Shown here one piece after another: positions 55,101-61,100 of a DNA stretch of 64,000 nt. The stretch comes from Meandrina meandrites (Eukaryota > Cnidaria > Anthozoa > Scleractinia > Meandrinidae), in NCBI GenBank assembly GCA_963693305.1, contig OY855911.1, positions 28,042,939 through 28,106,938 of the forward strand, in the 5' to 3' direction. The position numbers and the translations under genes were made by a program. Position 1 is the first letter of the stretch. Each line of letters begins with the position of its first letter. The notes beneath the pieces are model-generated. The model was given only the letters and a program-made list of their open reading frames with translations. It did not search any database and was not told where the DNA came from.

Positions 55101-58100
55101 AAAAGAAAACTGATATAAAACCTCACTAGTATTCAGATTAGGCTATGTAAACATGGAAAAAGTCCTCTATAATTGCTTTTATAAAATGAAAAACAGATAG
55201 AATGACATCGCAACCATGTTAACAAAATTGTTCTCAACTAAATGCACCGGCCAATATGATAGCACACGTACTATTTTCAATATTTTATGAAACCCCTATG
55301 TAAAAACAAGCTATTCTGATGGACATTTGTAATAAAAAATTATCTTTTCTGACTTGATGTTTCCTTATACATGTAACTTGTAAAATGTAACTCAGTCTAC
55401 ATTACACCCAGTGAGTAAATAATTATCATTATACATGTATAAACACCAATGATATACCAGGTGAGCTTTCGGACGAAAACATGATATCTTCACATGAAAA
55501 TACCACCACTGCTATGGTTACAATGTATAATGAATCGCACCTTTTGTAGCCAAAGAAAAATATGTTTGGTATTTCACTGGTGTTTATGTAATAAATAGCA
55601 TATCACATGCTGCTTGGAGGTACGAAATTTCTGTTTGTGTGTTGAAAAATATTTCACTTGTGAGTGCACTCAAAGAGAAATGTTGTATCTAATTATTGTT
55701 ATTATTGACATGCTTACACTGACAAGGTAACAGATGTATTGAATGATTTTTGTAAACTGCGAAGCACTTCAAGTTGTCCTTAGCTATAAAATTTAACTCC
55801 CAAATGATGATCATCTGTGTGACGTTTTATATAGGAATCTTCTTTCAATGTGTAATTTGTTTGAACAATTATTATTTTGACATAATGAATATATGAATGA
55901 CATGCAGATTAGTGGTTAAAAAAATTCAAGGCTACATCGAGATTTGAACCCACACACCGGTATCGCGGAGCTCATGGGTTCAAAACCAGTTGTAGCCTTG
56001 ACTTTTTTTAGGCTAAAAAATGCAATTGCTTAAAGTGCCTTCACACTGCGAGGATCATCTCATTCATTTCAGAATTATTATGACAATTTTCTTTTTGGAT
56101 TTCAATTGGGCTATGACTGGGACATTTACTCACAGACTTCTGAGTGAACATGGAAAGTCAACTGGGTTATAATTCTAAGTGATATTCCCTGATGGATAGC
56201 TAATCCTGGTTGCAGGCAAATAAACTTTCTTTAAACATTAAGAAAACTCAAGTTGTCATTTTTAAGGCTAAAAATAAGAATGTAAATGAACCTATCAAAT
56301 TAAAATTGAATGGTCAAGATATTAAACAGGTAGAATCAACCAAATTCTTAGGTATACATATAGATTCAGCCTTGACATGGAAACAACATATTAGCTATAT
56401 TACTAGAAAAATATCTAAGACTAGTGGAATCCTTTGTAAAGCCAGGCACTACGTTTCTTCTAAAACATCAAGAATGCTTTACTATACGTTAATTTACCCT
56501 TATATTCTCTACGGCAATATAATATGGGCAAATACGTATCCATCTAGACTAGACAAAATCAGAAGAATACAAAAGAAAATTATTAGATTAAAAACTTTTT
56601 CGGGTTTCTCTGACCCATCAGCTCCCTTGTTTAAAAACTTAATAATACTACCGATAGACGATATAAATAATGAGACATTAGCCATATTTATGTTTAAGTA
56701 CTTCAATAAAGGTTTACCAGAATCATTTCAAAATTTTTTTAAATTGAATAAGGATCTTCACAATTACAATACGAGGTCTGCATTTCAGGTTCACAAACAA
56801 CGTGTACGCACAAATTATAAGAAATACTCAACAGAATATAAAGGTACACAAATTTGGAACAACCTCCCAGACGATATTAAGGACTCAAATTCGCTCAACA
56901 TTTTTAAGAAAAATATAAGAAAGTACTACCTAATAAAAAATTAAAGAATACGCATCGTTAATTGATACATATTCAAGGAAGGAATATATATACACATATA
57001 TACATATTTCAATATTTTGCCTTTATGTCACAATAACTGACATAGTAATAATATTGTAAAAAATTTAAATGATTGTAACGGGGGCCTCTCCAAGAAAAAC
57101 CCAGAAGGGTTTGCTGAGAGCCCCTGCTCTTAAATTTATTCAGAAAAATATTGTTATTGTTATTGTCAGGAGCAAATAAATAAATAAATAAATAAAAATA
57201 ATAAATAATTATTTCTCCCTGGAACTATGCCTATGAGGAACAAGTTTCACCAACAAACCTCTCGAAGTAACTGTATATGGAGGTGGCTGGTTTCTAATCC
57301 CAAAAGGGAAAAACAGAATAATTTGAGGAGACAAGTCCCAGGAACAACATTCCCAACCTCAAATTAATTGTTAGAAAGACTATAGATTTATTATATAAAG
57401 ACTGCTACCCATTCTCAAATCCTTCTTCAATGTGTCATTTACTTATTAAGATCAGGGGTAAGCTTTGATCACAATGTTCATTGTTATGATAAAAAATCAG
57501 TCGAGTATGCACATCCCGGTAACATAGATTTTAAGTCACTGTTTACACTTGTAAAACTGATCAAAAACCTGACTTACCGTGTCCTTCTACTAGAACATCA
57601 AGATCTTTGTATCCTCTTTGCTTTATGTGGGCTTTAACTCCGAGCGAAAGAAGAAGGGATTCGTCGATTTCGAAGAAAGCTTTTGTATCGCGTAGCAGTG
57701 TTGGCTTGAAGTTGTCAGGCCACGATACTCGGTCTAGTGAGTCACTTTGCATTATCAGACATCTGCTGATCGTTCTTCAGCATGTTTATGGACGTTTATG
57801 ACGGCGATTTGTCATTTTCCACGGTTAAAACATCAAGTAATGTTTTGATCTTCGCGCGGTCGCGGGAAAGGTTTTCCACTGTTTTCAGTTTGTGACGAAT
57901 GACGCGCGATACGCTATTGGTCAGTTCCGTGTGGTTGACATGACAACCTTGCACGTTACTCCAGCTTTGTCACGAAAGGCAAAAGCGGATACGGCATACT
58001 TCGAACCGGACAGAACAGGGACAAGAGGAGTTACATTTGACGCGTGCGGCTTTTGAAATGTCTTAAATGTTATCCGTCACTTAAAAGAGAAAGATCAGAG

Positions 58101-61100
58101 GTCTTGACGAGATGAGTTTCGCCAATTCAAGATCTTTGATTCGAGATTTTCGATATATTATGCAAACAATTTTAAGCGCGGACCGGCGCGGGGTTTCGTC
58201 TTGAAACACAAGGGGAAAATTAACTGATGTAAAATATCAAGAAGGCCATTACCAGAGAAAAAAAAAGACAACCCAAGTTTCGAGATAGACAATTTGTCAT
58301 TGTTTATTTATCTTGCATTGAGTGTGTGTCAAAAGATACTTGAGCTAGCGAGCGGGGTTGTGAATGTTCTTTCAAATGAACATCGGTCGGTCCAAGCTTC
58401 ATTCCTTTGAGATGACAGTTATCATTTTACAGAAATGCGAGTTACATAAACTCAGTCAAGCAGCCACTTCCTCTGTGGTCCCAGAGGTTTCAGCACCTTC
58501 CATTTAAACAAAAGAAATATATCTCACCTACATCAAAGGGTTTGCGCTCTTCGGAAACGACCCGCATCTTCGGCAAGTAATAGTTATAAATGATTAATGA
58601 GTAAGAACAATAGCTTGAATATATGAATACTTAACGACCTCGATTTTCGAGGTTCACACTTAAATCGACGTGAAGTTGTAATGTATATCAAAAATATATC
58701 AAAACCATATCAAAAATATATCAAAACCATATCAAAAACATATCAAGACCATAACAAGACCGTATCAAGAACATATCAACACTATATCAAAACTGTATCA
58801 AAACCATGTCAAAATTTATCAAAACCATATCAAAAACATATCAAGACCATATCAAGACCATAATAAAAACATATCAAAACCATACCAAAAATATATCAAA
58901 ACCATATCAAAACCATACCAAAAAATATATCAAAACCATATCAAAAACATATCAAAAAATATATCAAAACCATATCAAAAACATATCAAAAAATATATCA
59001 AAACCATATCAAAAACATATCAAAAAAAATATCAAAACCATATCAAAAAAAATATCAAAATCATATCCAAAAATATATCAAAACATATCAAAAAATATAT
59101 CAAAACCATATCAAGACCATGCCAAAAACATATCATAACCATATCAAAACCATATCAAAACCATATCAAAAATATATCAAAAAAAAATATCAGCGCCATA
59201 TCAAAACCATATTAAAACCACATCAAAACCAAATCAAAACCATTACAAAAATATATCTAAAACATCAAAAAATATATAAAAACCATATAAAAAATACATC
59301 AAAATTATTTCAAATATATATATTAAAACCATATCAAGGCCATATCAAAAATATCAAAACCCTTACAAAATATATCAAAACCATATCAAAACCGTATCAA
59401 AACCATATAAAAAATATATTAAAACCATATCAAAACCATATTAAGACCACATCAAAACCATATCAAACCTTATCAAAACCATATCAAAACTATATGAAAA
59501 CCATATAAAGAATCGTTTAACTATAGTTACTGTAGTTACACGAAGTTTGTGAGAAATGTGGAGGAATTCTTCTACGTAGGAGGGGAGATATAATGTTATG
59601 CGGTACTATCGTGCTACCCCTTGGCTCTCCTCTGTGCGGTCCTCATCCACTTGCTTAGATGTTAGCTAATTGAGTTTTCAGGTACCTTGGCAACCTTGAA
59701 AATTGTCCTTCTTTAAACACTGAAAGCCTTCCTTAAAAACACGAGAAAATTAAGTTCAGGTCCAGGTAACTTTAATTTTGGGGACCATTTTGGCCTCACC
59801 TCTTCTATTCCAAGTTTGTTATTGATTTCTCATTGACTTCTGAAAGTCGTGATGTCACAAGGGATGTGTTATTAAATAAACAGGTTGGCGTATGCCAGTT
59901 CGTTCTGTGAAGTTGACTTACTTACATGTCTCTCTCTCTCTAATGAAGGAATAAATCTGGACGTTCAAACTCGTGTCTTGATGGAAGGAAATCTCGCAAA
60001 CGAAGTCGGTCTTGTTGTGTTAGACACCATTGAGCTATTCTGTGGTCATTTTAAGGTGAGCACATTATATTGGGATGCTTAATCAGCCTCCTCATTTCTA
60101 CTCTTAATAATGAGCAGTTTGTCAAAAAAAGCTAGTGGTTTGTGTATTAGTAGCTGGTGTTGTTACTTCATGTAATTGAATCATCGTTGCCATCAGGATG
60201 ATGGAACCTTTTTAAGGAAATCTGCGGTACATTTGAAAATGTAAGGTTCCTGTATTCATATTTTGCCCGTAAAATGTCCATTTTCTCTACTTGTTGGCAT
60301 CTTGACTTCCCACTGCGTCCGTTTAAGTGATTTATAGATTATACTGTTCTACGGAATCGCATCTTTTTTTTCCCATTACTATATTTTACATTTCTCAAAA
60401 TGTGCTCGCTTAAGGTGTTTCTTGTTTGTGATTTTCTTTTTATTATTATTTATCCTCAAGTTTCATCTGGAGCAAGACGAAGGTGACAATCTTCTGATGA
60501 AGAAGGTACGTAGAGCAACAGAGTGACTCGACACTGCAATTAATTTCTTTAAAGTCAAAAAGGCTTGAGGACTTAAATCTGTTGGACCCTTTTAACTACT
60601 ATTTTTAAAATATTAACTCTGGTAACGTAATGAAACCTATTTGATTTAGTTCTGGTTTTTTGTTACCACCCGAGCACTAAGTTCTTTTTTGTTGCACATC
60701 TTCTTATGGATATCTCTGTAATACGGACACCTCCCTATAACGGCCATTTTTCTCTGACCATTTGATGTCCGTATTTAAGAGGTACCACTATTGACTGAGC
60801 CACTAGTCTGAGTCGAGGTTTTGCGCTCTCAAATCCGAGATTCAGAGAATCGAGCAGAAAAATTCCACATGTATGGTACTGATGAGGTTGGTTATCACGT
60901 GTTCGCGAAAGTAAGACGTCGTCTAACTTTCTAGTTGTAGTCGTTGGTAGCCGCAGATGGTTCAGTTCTTTGTCAGTTTGTTTGGCTCTAGCTGCAGATT
61001 CTGATTTTGCTTGTCTTTTTTTCCCTCTCCAACAGGTGTTCAACGTACTGTTAAGCTTCTTACAGATCCCTCAGTCGGAATTCATGATGAAACACGTGTT

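Larger units (their letters stand above)
44028..58684. mobile_element. 14.66-kb two-gene DNA transposon-like element with perfect 30-bp terminal inverted repeats
   Basis: The 30 bases at 44028-44057 (starting ACATTACAACTTCACGTCGA) recur as an exact reverse complement at 58655-58684. Outside both ends lies the same ATATCAAAACC minisatellite in the same orientation, interrupted by the insertion. ATATCAAAA abuts both ends (44019-44027 and 58685-58693) as a possible 8-9 bp target duplication, though this cannot be separated from the repeat unit. Inside are two convergent intron-containing genes whose promoters face in from the two ends, plus nested insertions (LINE, SINE, MITEs). Both genes have long intact frames and the ends are identical, suggesting relatively recent activity. 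I know no named superfamily with this gene pair. Confidence 0.75.

Noticed and set aside
56210..56944. Active LINE or host gene
   Set aside because: Only the C-terminal quarter of a reverse-transcriptase ORF is present, with no catalytic motif or endonuclease; it is 5'-truncated.
51339..57752. Assignment of the large protein to the KDZ (Kyakuja-Dileera-Zisupton) transposases
   Set aside because: An HMG box and an 8-bp-type duplication would fit, but I do not see the family's hallmark core motifs; left as unassigned.
44028..58684. Reading the 14.66-kb segment as simple nested host genes in a large intron
   Set aside because: The exact 30-bp inverted termini at the split of a single minisatellite, with normal intron size outside, are better explained by one insertion.
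58681..59508. Three Lys/Tyr/Gln-rich frames ([13 protein letters not shown])
   Set aside because: They arise from the ATATCAAAACC minisatellite, which stays open in this frame because its units lack stops.
58685..59515. CRISPR-like array
   Set aside because: It is a eukaryotic minisatellite with ~12-bp contiguous units and no spacers.
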